DNA of 64,000 nt, taken from NCBI RefSeq assembly GCF_024259515.1, contig NZ_JANBWE010000002.1, forward strand, positions 558,001-622,000, read 5' to 3'. The notes under the pieces are model-generated. The model was not told where the DNA came from, searched no databases, and saw only the letters and a program-made list of their open reading frames with translations. Shown in pieces: positions 40,750-50,109 of the stretch. Source of the stretch: Salirhabdus salicampi. GTDB lineage: Bacteria > Bacillota > Bacilli > Bacillales > Alkalibacillaceae. The number at the start of each line of letters is the position of its first letter. The first letter of the stretch is position 1. The translations under genes were made by a program, and so were the position numbers.

Positions 40750-41524
40750 CAACTTGCATCACCTTTACTGGATCGATATATTGTCTATCCTTTTGAATCG
40801 AAAAATATAGTCTAGCGACACTTTCATCTTCTTGCACAATTTCACCAATAACCTGATTTGATGTAACAAATTGGTAATGGTATACCTTAATATTTGTTAA
40901 ATTTCCATATGTAGATTCACTTCCATCGTCATGCTGAATAATAACCGTCTTCCCCGTATCATTTTTATTCCCGGCAAAAATTACCGTACCGTTATCCATT
41001 GCCGATACATTCGTTTTGCCGTCAGTTTCAATAAAAATCCCTTTACCGTTTTGTTGAAATGTCTCAGAAATATTCCCCATAACTGGTAAAATGAAATCAT
41101 AGTTGGTCCCTTCTGCTACTTCGTTACTAGGTGGGGTATCGATAATAGCAAGAGGAGCACCAAAATAATCCCGGTACCAAGCTTGTACCTTAGCAAAAGG
41201 GAATTCCTCTGTTAAGGCATTTAAAGCAATTGCTTGTGTTTTTTGAAAAACTGGACCATCTAAACGAAACAATATAGCTGTTCCAAAAAATAAAATACAT
41301 GCAAGTAACAGTTTCAAAATAAAGGAATGTACCCGGGCTTTCGACCGTTTCATAGATGATGTAGAATCCCCTTGTAAAAAGGGTAAGAATCCATGCTTTT
41401 CCTCGTCCTGTACAAAGGATATAGATCGGGGAGTATCAGAACCAGTTACATTCTCTCTCTTATACTTTTTCCGTTTTGCTATATTTTTTCGTATCTCTTG
41501 AACATCTCTATTATTCAATGTCAC
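40736..41524 (-). CDS. spoIVFA: SpoIVFA, inhibitor/scaffold of SpoIVFB
   Basis: 262 residues. A basic N-terminal cytoplasmic part, one membrane helix (about 68-86), then a LytM/M23-like domain (about 155-255) with IFIETDGKTNVSAMDNGTVIF (in part) but lacking the HxxxD/HxH zinc set, so it is catalytically inactive as known for SpoIVFA. It holds SpoIVFB inactive until SpoIVB cuts it. GTG start after AAAGGA. A sigma-E-like -35/-10 pair upstream is possible but not convincing. Confidence 0.9.
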   Translation of the reverse strand: MTLNNRDVQEIRKNIAKRKKYKRENVTGSDTPRSISFVQDEEKHGFLPFLQGDSTSSMKRSKARVHSFILKLLLACILFFGTAILFRLDGPVFQKTQAIALNALTEEFPFAKVQAWYRDYFGAPLAIIDTPPSNEVAEGTNYDFILPVMGNISETFQQNGKGIFIETDGKTNVSAMDNGTVIFAGNKNDTGKTVIIQHDDGSESTYGNLTNIKVYHYQFVTSNQVIGEIVQEDESVARLYFSIQKDRQYIDPVKVMQVDDQP

Positions 41525-41582
41525 TCATTCCTTTAACTTCAGTGTTTGTACAAGTCTATTCGGAACATAGATTTTTATGAAT

Positions 41583-41616
41583 AAAAAAACAGCCATATTT
41601 GATATATGACTGTTTA
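41583..41616 (-). terminator. Terminator of the mre-min operon
   Basis: AACAGTCATAT / ATATGGCTGTT (one G-T pair) followed by seven T on the minus strand, just after minD. Confidence 0.88.
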
Positions 41617-41635
41617 TCATCTCTTTCTTTATACG

Positions 41636-42433
41636 TTAAGCTTTCATGCCAAAAAACTTTTTCACTTTCGTGAATACACCCTTATCATCTTCAAGAGACA
41701 TTAAAGGAACTGATTCCCCTAAAATACGACGGGCAATATTCCGATAAGAAATGGATGCCTTTGTATTCGGTTGAAATGCAATTGGTTCTCCATGATGGGA
41801 AGCTTTTATTACTTCTTCATCGTCGGCAACGATTCCTAATAAATCAACGGCTAATGTGCTGACAATATCGTTAATATCTAGCATATCCCCACTTTTTACC
41901 ATGTGTGTTCGTATACGGTTTATCACTAAATAAGGTGGTTCAATATCTTCTTTCTCTAGCAATCCGATGATTCGATCTGCATCTCGAACACTAGATTTTT
42001 CAGGAGTTGTTACTACGATTGCTTTATCTGCACCAGCTATTGCATTTTGATACCCTAATTCAATTCCGGCTGGACAATCGATAAATATGTAATCATAATC
42101 AGGTTTTAACTCATCAATAACCTTTTTGATGCCTTCAGGTGTTACAGCAGTTTTATCACTCGTTTGTGCTGCCGGTAACAAGTGTAAACAATCAAACCTT
42201 TTATCTTTCACTAACGCCTGTTTCACATTACAACGTTCTGTTACAACGTCAACGATGTCATAAATGATTCGATTCTCCACACCTAAGATCACATCTAAGT
42301 TGCGCAATCCGATGTCTGTATCTACTAGACATACTTTCTTCCCTAGTAATGCTAAAGAAGTTCCAATATTGGCGGTTGTTGTTGTCTTTCCTACCCCACC
42401 TTTTCCTGAAGTAATAACAATTGCCTCACCCAT
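41636..42433 (-). CDS. minD: Septum-site-determining ATPase MinD
   Basis: ParA-like ATPase that holds MinC at the membrane. 265 residues with deviant Walker A GKGGVGKT at 10-17 (SGKGGVGKTTTT), switch DCPAGIELG, and C-terminal amphipathic helix VFTKVKKFFGMKA as membrane anchor. Start ATG overlaps the minC stop by 8 bp. No minE, as in Bacillus, where DivIVA/MinJ give polarity. Confidence 0.97.
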   Translation of the reverse strand: MGEAIVITSGKGGVGKTTTTANIGTSLALLGKKVCLVDTDIGLRNLDVILGVENRIIYDIVDVVTERCNVKQALVKDKRFDCLHLLPAAQTSDKTAVTPEGIKKVIDELKPDYDYIFIDCPAGIELGYQNAIAGADKAIVVTTPEKSSVRDADRIIGLLEKEDIEPPYLVINRIRTHMVKSGDMLDINDIVSTLAVDLLGIVADDEEVIKASHHGEPIAFQPNTKASISYRNIARRILGESVPLMSLEDDKGVFTKVKKFFGMKA

Positions 42434-43106
42434 TGCTCATTCTCCTTTCAACGGAACTAAAATAAGGACTTGTTTTTGCTAATACTTGAAGTTCATCTAT
42501 GACAATTTTCTCTGTTTTAACATAAGCACATTCCATATAAACGCCTTCTGTCTCATAGTCTGGGGAACGACTAATGTAATTAGCAATACGTAGTTGATTC
42601 GGTTTCATGTATGAGGCTGCTATGACTGCCTCTTCATTCCCGTTCACTCCCGCGTGGGCAATGCCTTTTAATTCCCCTAAAACATATATATTTCCAGTGG
42701 CTGTAACTTTTCCACCAGGGTTTACATCTCCAATTAAGAGTAAATCCCCCCGAACTTCAATGACTTGTCCAGATCGTACCATTCGATATATTGAATTTAT
42801 TTGAGAATCTTTCTGCCATTCTTTCGCCTCATCTCTTGTAATGACATTTGACTCAATACTACTCACAATAAATTTTTGTTTCGAACGTATTACGGTCTTT
42901 ATTTGTTCTTGCTGTTCAGACGTTAAATAACGGTTCCCTACACTAACATTGACCGTTATCATCGGTTTTTCTTTATCTACTACAGTTGATGATAGCTTTT
43001 GATCCAGTTCATGTAGAACTTGGTCAAAAGAACTATTCTCATCAATAAAAAAGGTTAATCCTTCTTTCGTACCTTTAATTGTTACTACATGTTTTTTGTT
43101 ATTCAC
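42426..43106 (-). CDS. minC: Septum-site inhibitor MinC
   Basis: Blocks FtsZ assembly. 226 residues: N-terminal MinC_N (1-95) and C-terminal right-handed beta-helix MinC_C (about 105-222) with RSGQVIEVRGDLLLIGDVNPG (in part) and GELKGIAHAGVNG. GTG start 8 nt after GAGGTG. Follows mreD in the mreBCD-minCD run. Confidence 0.95.
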   Translation of the reverse strand: MNNKKHVVTIKGTKEGLTFFIDENSSFDQVLHELDQKLSSTVVDKEKPMITVNVSVGNRYLTSEQQEQIKTVIRSKQKFIVSSIESNVITRDEAKEWQKDSQINSIYRMVRSGQVIEVRGDLLLIGDVNPGGKVTATGNIYVLGELKGIAHAGVNGNEEAVIAASYMKPNQLRIANYISRSPDYETEGVYMECAYVKTEKIVIDELQVLAKTSPYFSSVERRMSNG

Positions 43107-43160
43107 AGAGGTTCACCTCAATAATACATTTTCGCTAACGACTATAGGAAATCCTTTTCC

Positions 43161-43694
43161 CTATTTTCTCTCAGCTATGAGTTCTTCTGACCACTTAAAT
43201 AATATTTTACTAAAAATCGGATACAGTATCATCAAAAACAACAGATTTAATGCTAATGTCGGGACAAGTCTATCGGAAAAATACATCAATATGATGATGT
43301 CTGTTACCCCTATTACGTAATATAACGTATATAATAGGCTATCTATCAATAGAACACCGAATGCCGTTAAACAAAACGTTACGATAAATGTTCCGTGTAG
43401 AAGTTTTTTTAATCCGTGTATGATATAGGCACCAATTGCATACGTGAACATATATACCCCTAGAATGTCCGTATATAACAAGTCTTTTAAAAAACCAAAT
43501 AAAATGCCGTAAAAGACGCAATAATACGTATGATCGTGATCATAATAAATGGCTATAAGAAAAAGGAAAACAGCCATGGAATGTGGGATAATATCATACT
43601 GAGTAGCGGCCCAGTCTGGAGAAAATATGTCAGCTAATGTACCCTCTAACACTAACAGGATTAATAGAATAAGAGGAAGTAGTAACTTTTTCAT
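43161..43694 (-). CDS. mreD: Rod-shape protein MreD
   Basis: 177 residues with about five to six membrane helices and an N-terminal MKKLLLPLILLILLVLEG. Works with MreB/MreC to place wall synthesis along the cylinder. Start overlaps the mreC stop by one base (TAATG). The family varies strongly in sequence; identity is secured by position. Confidence 0.93.
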   Translation of the reverse strand: MKKLLLPLILLILLVLEGTLADIFSPDWAATQYDIIPHSMAVFLFLIAIYYDHDHTYYCVFYGILFGFLKDLLYTDILGVYMFTYAIGAYIIHGLKKLLHGTFIVTFCLTAFGVLLIDSLLYTLYYVIGVTDIIILMYFSDRLVPTLALNLLFLMILYPIFSKILFKWSEELIAERK

Positions 43695-44572
43695 TACTCT
43701 TCATCCCCTTCCGCTCCATCTATGCTAGGAGAATACATATCCCGGTCTACAACCATAACGTGGTTAATTTCATAAAATTGTGCGGAAGGCTTAACATACG
43801 CAATTTTATTTAATCCAAACCGGTCCATTTCGACGTTTTCTATAGAACCAATTTCTAATCCTTCCGGAAAAACACCACCTAATCCCGAGCTAACGACTGT
43901 TTGTCCTTCTTCTAAATCTGTTTGTGCGGTAATCTTTAGAAGTAACGCTTCCGACTCACTATCATATCCTTCTATCAATCCATATATCTTTTCATCACTT
44001 TGGACAATGACCGAAATACGATTATTTATATCAAAACCGCTTAATAGTTGTACAGTTGCAGTAAATTGGTTTGACGTCTTTACTTTTCCTATCATTCCTT
44101 CAGCAGTAATAACAGCCATATTAGGCATCACACCATGCTGCTTCCCTTTATTGATTGTTATTTGTTGAAACCAACGTTCTGGGCTTCGAACAATAACAGA
44201 CGCATGAATTGGTTTATAATCACGTATAGACTTTTCTTTATCTAAAATATCACTTAACTCTTTGTTTTCCTTTTCCAATGCTTGTACTTGATACAATAAG
44301 TCTTTATACTCTGATAAATTTTCTTTCAAGACTTTATTTTGTTCATAAGTCTTTTTTATATCTTCAATATTAGTATAGATATTAGATACATATTGAAACG
44401 GGGCATGGACCAAAGATTGGACCACCCCAATTGTATCGGATAAAAATTGTTCTAAAAATGAAGGATTATCACGATCCCGAATCGAGTAACCGATTAAAAC
44501 AACGAGAACAATGATACTTACAAGAATTGTTACTAATCGTTTTTTGCGAAAAAAGGAACCCATTTCGTACAC
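43694..44572 (-). CDS. mreC: Rod-shape protein MreC
   Basis: 292 residues: one membrane helix (about 12-30), a coiled coil (about 66-112), and the two beta-barrel domains with RSPERWFQQITINKGKQHGV (in part) and VSSGLGGVFPEGLEIG, which are family marks. Couples MreB inside the cell to wall enzymes outside. 10 nt after mreB. Confidence 0.96.
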   Translation of the reverse strand: MYEMGSFFRKKRLVTILVSIIVLVVLIGYSIRDRDNPSFLEQFLSDTIGVVQSLVHAPFQYVSNIYTNIEDIKKTYEQNKVLKENLSEYKDLLYQVQALEKENKELSDILDKEKSIRDYKPIHASVIVRSPERWFQQITINKGKQHGVMPNMAVITAEGMIGKVKTSNQFTATVQLLSGFDINNRISVIVQSDEKIYGLIEGYDSESEALLLKITAQTDLEEGQTVVSSGLGGVFPEGLEIGSIENVEMDRFGLNKIAYVKPSAQFYEINHVMVVDRDMYSPSIDGAEGDEE

Positions 44573-44582
44573 CTACTTACGA

Positions 44583-45617
44583 TTAATGTTTGGAACGAGA
44601 AAATACATGATTCGTGCGGAAATGATGAATATACTCTAGTGCCTTTCCAGTCCCGATTGCAACACTATCTAACGGTTCCTCGGCAACAAAGACAGGCATT
44701 TTCGTCTCTTCACTAATGACCCGATCTAAACCTTTTAATAATGCTCCTCCACCTGTTAGGACGATTCCTCTTTCCATAATATCAGCAGCGAGTTCAGGCG
44801 GGGTTTTTTCCAGTGTATTTTTCACAGTTTCCAAAATAGCGTCTACTGTATCTTTTAATGAACTGCTTACCTCTTCAGCTGTGACGGTAATCGTTTTTGG
44901 TAATCCGCTTACTAAGTCCCTACCGCGGATATCTAATTGGCCGTCGCTTTTAGAAGGATTTGCAGAGCCGATTTCCATTTTTACAATCTCTGCAGAATGT
45001 TCTCCAATTAACAAATTATATTTTTTTCGAATGTATTGGATAATGGCCTGGTCCATCCCATCGCCAGCAATGCGAATGGATTGACTTGTCACAATGCCTC
45101 CTAAAGATATAACTGCGACTTCGGTTGTACCTCCACCAATATCTACTACCATACTACCAGTAGGTTCCCAAACTGGCAATCCTGCTCCAATTGCAGCAGC
45201 AAATGGTTCGGCAATTGGATATGCTTCCTTTGCCCCAGCTTGCTTCGTCGCATCAACAACTGCACGCTCTTCCACCATTGTAATTCCTGAAGGAACACAA
45301 ACCATCACGTTTGGTTTACGTGCAAATAAGGAGCGATTTCGTTGCACCTTTTCAATATAGTACTTCATCATTGATGCGGTTGTTTCATAATCAGCAATGA
45401 CCCCGTCTTTCATTGGGCGGATAACCGTTATATTACCAGGAGTTCGCCCAATCATCGTTTTCGCTTCATTTCCAACTGCTTTAATATCACCTGTCTCAAC
45501 ATTTTTTGCTACAACAGACGGTTCCCGGAGGACAACACCTTTTCCTTTAACGAATACCAATGTATTTGCAGTGCCTAAATCTATACCTAAATCTTGCGCA
45601 AAGCCGAATCCAGCCAA
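44583..45617 (-). CDS. mreB: Rod-shape protein MreB
   Basis: Actin-like cytoskeletal ATPase. 344 residues from a TTG 8 nt after AAGGA ([20 protein letters not shown], in part). The phosphate loops are [11 protein letters not shown] and [14 protein letters not shown], with adenosine motif [14 protein letters not shown] longer frame to 45638 has no ribosome site. First of mreBCD-minCD; a terminator separates it from radC. Confidence 0.96.
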   Translation of the reverse strand: MAGFGFAQDLGIDLGTANTLVFVKGKGVVLREPSVVAKNVETGDIKAVGNEAKTMIGRTPGNITVIRPMKDGVIADYETTASMMKYYIEKVQRNRSLFARKPNVMVCVPSGITMVEERAVVDATKQAGAKEAYPIAEPFAAAIGAGLPVWEPTGSMVVDIGGGTTEVAVISLGGIVTSQSIRIAGDGMDQAIIQYIRKKYNLLIGEHSAEIVKMEIGSANPSKSDGQLDIRGRDLVSGLPKTITVTAEEVSSSLKDTVDAILETVKNTLEKTPPELAADIMERGIVLTGGGALLKGLDRVISEETKMPVFVAEEPLDSVAIGTGKALEYIHHFRTNHVFSRSKH

Positions 45618-45686
45618 GATGATCTTCCTTTCCATCACTCATTTTCAACTAACCGTTATGTATTAGTGTTGATCAATTTATCCAGA

Positions 45687-45725
45687 TAATAAGCGCCATT
45701 TCAAGATCCTCTTGAATGGCGCTGT
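45687..45725 (-). terminator. Terminator after radC
   Basis: GCGCCATTCAAGA / TCTTGAAATGGCGC stem on the minus strand followed by TTATTATC; lies between radC and mreB. Confidence 0.85.
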
Positions 45726-45775
45726 TTTATTTTTGTATATTATATTATACGAAAAATGGTTATAAATAGATAGGG

Positions 45776-46468
45776 TTACAAGTATCCTTTTTCTTTTAGG
45801 GAAACATACCTTCCATTTCCGATCACGATATGATCGAGTACTTCTATCCCAATCATTTTCCCACATTCAGAAATTCGTTTCGTAATTTGAATATCTTCCT
45901 GTGATGGCGTCGGATCACCTGAAGGGTGATTATGAGCACAAATAATGGAAGCCGCAGATCTCTTTACAGCTTCTTTGAAAATTTCACGGGGATGTACAAT
46001 AGAAGCGTTTAAACTCCCAATAAAAAGCGTTTGCTGATGTATAATCTGATTTTTCGTATCTAAGTATAAAGCAATGAAATGCTCCTGTTTCAAGTGTCGC
46101 AACTCATCCATAATATATCCTGCAACATCAACTGGTTGGCGAACTACATATTTTTCCTCCAATTTAATCGTATGGATACGTTTACCAAACTCAATAGCCG
46201 CCACTAAGGTTGCCGCCTTCGCCTTGCCAATGCCTTTTATTGCTGACAGTTCTTCATAGGTTGTATCCTTCAATGACTCAATCCCACCAAATGTCACAAG
46301 TACCCGTTGTGCCAATGTCATGACAGATTCATGTTTCGTCCCACTTCCTAGTAAAACCGATAACAGCTCTTGGTTTGTTAAATGTTTGGAACCAGTCTCC
46401 AGCAACTTTTCCCTTGGTCTTTCCTGTTTCGGTATATCCCGGATGAAGAAGGTGTTCTTTCCTACCAA
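45776..46468 (-). CDS. radC: RadC/YsxA-family JAMM protein
   Basis: 230 residues with a helix-hairpin-helix-like region (ELSAIKGIGKAKAATLVAA) and a JAMM metal site CAHNHPSGDPTPSQED (two His, Ser, Asp) near 178-192. Named after E. coli RadC, though a repair role was withdrawn; the family is best called DUF2466/JAB of unknown substrate. TTG start 8 nt after AAGGAG; longer frames would overlap the end of maf. Order maf-radC-mreB as in B. subtilis. Confidence 0.92.
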   Translation of the reverse strand: MVGKNTFFIRDIPKQERPREKLLETGSKHLTNQELLSVLLGSGTKHESVMTLAQRVLVTFGGIESLKDTTYEELSAIKGIGKAKAATLVAAIEFGKRIHTIKLEEKYVVRQPVDVAGYIMDELRHLKQEHFIALYLDTKNQIIHQQTLFIGSLNASIVHPREIFKEAVKRSAASIICAHNHPSGDPTPSQEDIQITKRISECGKMIGIEVLDHIVIGNGRYVSLKEKGYL

Positions 46469-46499
46469 CAAACATGCTCCTTCCACTTGGAATTCATGC

Positions 46500-47072
46500 C
46501 TATGTTGAAACAGGTAATATAGCAAAGGGTCTTAGTTCTCGAATTAAACGTGAAATCGGTAGCCCGACAACATTGTAATAATCTCCGTGTATTTTTTTCA
46601 CAAATGCAAAACCTTCAGATTGAATACCATATGCTCCTGCTTTATCGAAACAGTCCCCTGTTTGAATGTACTCATGAATTTCTTCATCTGTTAGTTCCCA
46701 AAATTCTACAATTGTTTTTTCGATAAACAACTGTTCTTCCTTTGTTGACTTTAGAAGAACTGCTGTCATCACGGTATGTGTTTTCCCGCTTAACGATGTT
46801 AATATTTGATAAGCATGTTCGACGCTTTCGGGTTTTCCGAGCACTTGATTTTCATACGTTACAACGGTATCGGCTGTTAGAATGATTTCCTGATCAGACA
46901 GAATCGGAACATGGTTACCCTTTTCAATTGCAATATTTTTCACAAGTTGTTCCGGTGTATTCCCTGTCACTTGTTTTTCGTCAGTATGCTGTGTTCGTTG
47001 TTCAAAAGGGATTTTTGCTTTCTTTAACAACTCTTTTCTTCTCGGCGATGAAGAGGCTAAGATTAGTTGCAT
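46500..47072 (-). CDS. maf: Maf-family nucleotide pyrophosphatase
   Basis: Septum-related Maf protein, known as a dTTP/UTP pyrophosphatase. 190 residues: MQLILASSSPRRKELL at the start, DEKQV, TADTVV (catalytic Asp) and AGAYGIQ are family marks. ATG 5 nt after AGGTG. In B. subtilis maf overexpression blocks septation. Lies between the SpoIIB-like gene and radC. Confidence 0.96.
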   Translation of the reverse strand: MQLILASSSPRRKELLKKAKIPFEQRTQHTDEKQVTGNTPEQLVKNIAIEKGNHVPILSDQEIILTADTVVTYENQVLGKPESVEHAYQILTSLSGKTHTVMTAVLLKSTKEEQLFIEKTIVEFWELTDEEIHEYIQTGDCFDKAGAYGIQSEGFAFVKKIHGDYYNVVGLPISRLIRELRPFAILPVST

Positions 47073-47202
47073 AGTATCACCTGTTTCCTTTGGCATGTTT
47101 TATTCATGATAAAATATGAAGCTGAAGAAGCAAAATACGCAAAAAGATATTTTTATATCGTTTGGTTGTTTATTTTCCTGTTTACCAATACGAAAATGCT
47201 AT

Positions 47203-48126
47203 TTACTGATTCATATCATTTTCAAAACTTTTCATAACAGATAACATCCCTCGTTCAGAATCCCATCTGTTTTCATTCAAACGTTGTAAAAGCTGTTGAA
47301 AGGCAACCGCTACTCGGGATCCCTCAGCGGATAAATCATTAGGTTTTTCTTCTAACCATGTTGTTAAAGCGTCTTTCGCACCTTCTACTTCTTCATTATT
47401 TTGATTCATATGTTTTAATAATAATTGCCAGTTTTCCATTCCGCTTAGAATCCAATCTCCCTCTTCCTCGTTAACCCTACGTTCAATACTTGGAACTGTC
47501 CACTCCCGTGTGTATGTTTCTAATCCCGTTGATTCATTTATCATAACATCGAGCTCTTTTGCATCTGATTGATTTTGACCAATCGCACCAAATACATAAT
47601 ATTGGCCATCCCTTGACCAAATAATCGGGTTAATCCCTTCCGTTTGCATATAATCCCGCTCTTCTATAGCTGCTTCCTCTGAACTATAAACACCTAGTTG
47701 AACGACCCATGCGGATAGAGGTGGGAACGTATAAGAGACAAGATTCTCTCCTTGTTTTTCATAATGATTTTGTTCTCCATATTCATCCGAATCCGAAGGA
47801 GTCGCAACTACAACAGGGTCTGCTGATTGTTCTGGTTCGACATTGGATAGGATTTTTAACATACTAAATCCTAGTCCAATGCCAACGACAGAGGCAGCAA
47901 CGACCGCAACGAGCAACTGTTTTATATTTGGGATTTTGGCGAGAAGTCTTCTTCTTTGTTTTTTGCCTTTTTTTCGATAAAATACATCAATGTCTTTATA
48001 ATCACCACGAAAATATGGATCATCGTTCTTAGGCTGCTCCAAAGATGCCGCTACTTCTTCCTCTACTTCTCGTGTATCTGTTTGTTCGCCATTAATTTTA
48101 ACGGAAAATTGCTGTTTCTTGTCCAC
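47203..48126 (-). CDS. spoIIB: SpoIIB-like SPOR-domain protein
   Basis: 307 residues: long acidic/basic cytoplasmic tail, one membrane helix (about 70-90), then a SPOR domain (about 137-208, AWVVQLGVYSSEEAAIEERDY in part, GQYYVFGAIG). SpoIIB assists septal wall thinning at engulfment and localises by the SPOR domain's affinity for denuded glycan. Identity rests on SPOR plus place before maf; overall sequence is poorly conserved. GTG start behind GAGG. Confidence 0.82.
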   Translation of the reverse strand: MDKKQQFSVKINGEQTDTREVEEEVAASLEQPKNDDPYFRGDYKDIDVFYRKKGKKQRRRLLAKIPNIKQLLVAVVAASVVGIGLGFSMLKILSNVEPEQSADPVVVATPSDSDEYGEQNHYEKQGENLVSYTFPPLSAWVVQLGVYSSEEAAIEERDYMQTEGINPIIWSRDGQYYVFGAIGQNQSDAKELDVMINESTGLETYTREWTVPSIERRVNEEEGDWILSGMENWQLLLKHMNQNNEEVEGAKDALTTWLEEKPNDLSAEGSRVAVAFQQLLQRLNENRWDSERGMLSVMKSFENDMNQ

Positions 48127-48257
48127 AATGAAAACCTCACTTTTTTCAAGCTTTATTTGACTTTATCATGTTTCACTTGAAAAGTTAGGCGACTATTGTC
48201 GGCCGAGGCGCTTTTTTTTCGCAGAAATATTCCAAAAACACCACTAACTCGACAACA

Positions 48258-48287
48258 AAAAAAGCAACTGATTACTCAGCTGCTTCA
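48258..48287 (-). terminator. Terminator containing the GGDEF-gene stop codon
   Basis: GCAGCTGA / TCAGTTGC, 8 bp with a 4-nt loop, followed by seven T on the minus strand. The TAA of the gene lies in the stem-loop. Confidence 0.85.
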
Positions 48288-50008
48288 CTTACATGTTCAT
48301 AGGTAGCGACCCGGTTTCTTCCTTTTCTTTTCGCTCCAAAATACATAGCACGGTCTGCATGACGGACCAACTGTTGAAGATCTTCACAATCCTCTGGAAA
48401 GGATGCGACCCCTACACTTGCTGTAATATTTATTTTAATTGGTTGACTTTGATATTCTATATGGTTTCGCAATGTAATCGGAGAACGGCTTATTAATTTA
48501 TGTATTTGTTTCGCTTCGTAGAATGCTTCTACTTTATTTTTGTCTTTATAGACAATGACAAACTCCTCACCACCATAACGGGCTAATACACCATCATCCC
48601 CAACATAATCCTTTAATCGTTGTGCGAGTTCGATTAGTACTTCATTTCCACTTTCATGCCCATACATATCGTTTACTTTTTTAAAATGGTCTACATCTAA
48701 TAGTATGAGTGATACGTTATGTTCAATTCCTTTTGCCCTCATATCTTCGAAAATGGTCTGTAAGTAGTTTGTAAAATAGCGATAATTGTACAATTTTGTT
48801 AAATGACATTGTTCACTTTTTGTTTTCGTTTGTTCATAATGTCGTGCATTTTCCATCGCAACAGCCAGGTAGTTTGATAAAATTCCCAACAGCATAAAGT
48901 GTGACTTTTCATAGGCTCTTTTATTTGTTGAAACAATCGTTAAAATCCCTACCGTTTCATCATTTCGACGGACTGGTACAGATAATATACTTTCTCCATC
49001 CTCAGGAATCGAGAGATCTTGGATATGCTCCCAATTTTTCTTCGATTGAAAGGAAACACCGTAACCTTGATCATAAACTTTTCCACTAACTCCTTCGCCT
49101 TTGTTTAACGTAATATCGGAAAGATGTAAGTAGCGGCTCGTATCAACAAAGCGAATGAGCGATAGTGTTTTTTGGTGATTGGAAACATCGTAGATGTATG
49201 TATATTTCACGTCTAATAAACTGCTTACCTCTTGTGTGAAAATATCGAGTACTTCTTTTACATTTAATTGACCAGCCAGTTTTTGGCCAATTTCACTCGT
49301 TTTCTTTAGGTGACTGTTGACCTTATCACTAGAATAATAGTTTTTTATGATAATGGAGATCATAATAAATGGAACTCCGACGAAATAAATTGCCTTTGCC
49401 CCTAGTTCCATATAAAGGAGATAAAGGATGAACCCTACGGGAAGTACTACAAAGGAAGTTACAAATTCCCACAGTAATCCTTTTGAGAAGAAACGTTCTT
49501 TTTTATTATTCATATATATTCTAAGCAAATAGAGTAATATTTGATTAGAGGTAATGATTCCTAGAGCATAACTAATAATTGGCAGAAATTGATAAGGATG
49601 TGAAAATGGGTCTACTCCGTGCTGTCCACCTAATAAGTAATACATCGATGCTCCCATAATAGATATGAGGAGAAACATTGTTAAATTAGCTGGTATCCGG
49701 TGTAATTCATCCTTGCTCGTGCGAATTTTCATAATGAGGGCAATAAGGGCAATTTGTGTTAAAACGATCTCTATGAAAAGACCGAAATAGAGAAAAACAG
49801 CGAAGCTGATACCTTGAATAAAGAAGATAGGTGTCTCACCGACAACAATAGGGAAAAAAGCGACGATACACATAAGAATTGCAAACGAAATGACATCAAA
49901 ATATTTCCCATCTATAGTAGGCTGAAAAATAGAGTAAAAGTAATATAATAGTGTTGGCCAAGCAAGTATCCAAACAACCCAAATCGTAATTTTTTTACCA
50001 GTTGTCAT
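48272..50008 (-). CDS. Membrane GAF-GGDEF diguanylate cyclase
   Basis: Likely makes cyclic di-GMP. 578 residues: six to seven membrane helices (about 7-225), a GAF sensor domain (about 245-390) and a GGDEF domain (about 405-570) with intact active site GGEEF at 479-483 and LDVDHFKKVND. No RxxD inhibitory site lies before GGEEF (sequence there is VGDD), so product inhibition is not expected. ATG chosen with AGGGG 9 nt upstream. B. subtilis has comC here, so this is a replacement or separate gain. Confidence 0.9.
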   Translation of the reverse strand: MTTGKKITIWVVWILAWPTLLYYFYSIFQPTIDGKYFDVISFAILMCIVAFFPIVVGETPIFFIQGISFAVFLYFGLFIEIVLTQIALIALIMKIRTSKDELHRIPANLTMFLLISIMGASMYYLLGGQHGVDPFSHPYQFLPIISYALGIITSNQILLYLLRIYMNNKKERFFSKGLLWEFVTSFVVLPVGFILYLLYMELGAKAIYFVGVPFIMISIIIKNYYSSDKVNSHLKKTSEIGQKLAGQLNVKEVLDIFTQEVSSLLDVKYTYIYDVSNHQKTLSLIRFVDTSRYLHLSDITLNKGEGVSGKVYDQGYGVSFQSKKNWEHIQDLSIPEDGESILSVPVRRNDETVGILTIVSTNKRAYEKSHFMLLGILSNYLAVAMENARHYEQTKTKSEQCHLTKLYNYRYFTNYLQTIFEDMRAKGIEHNVSLILLDVDHFKKVNDMYGHESGNEVLIELAQRLKDYVGDDGVLARYGGEEFVIVYKDKNKVEAFYEAKQIHKLISRSPITLRNHIEYQSQPIKINITASVGVASFPEDCEDLQQLVRHADRAMYFGAKRKGRNRVATYEHVSEAAE

Positions 50009-50109
50009 GATTAGCATCCCCTATGTGTAACGTTTTTCCATTTATGTTTACTGTCAGACAAAAACTACAAGATTTAAAAGTTAACTTACAATTTATTCAA
50101 GATATTTTA

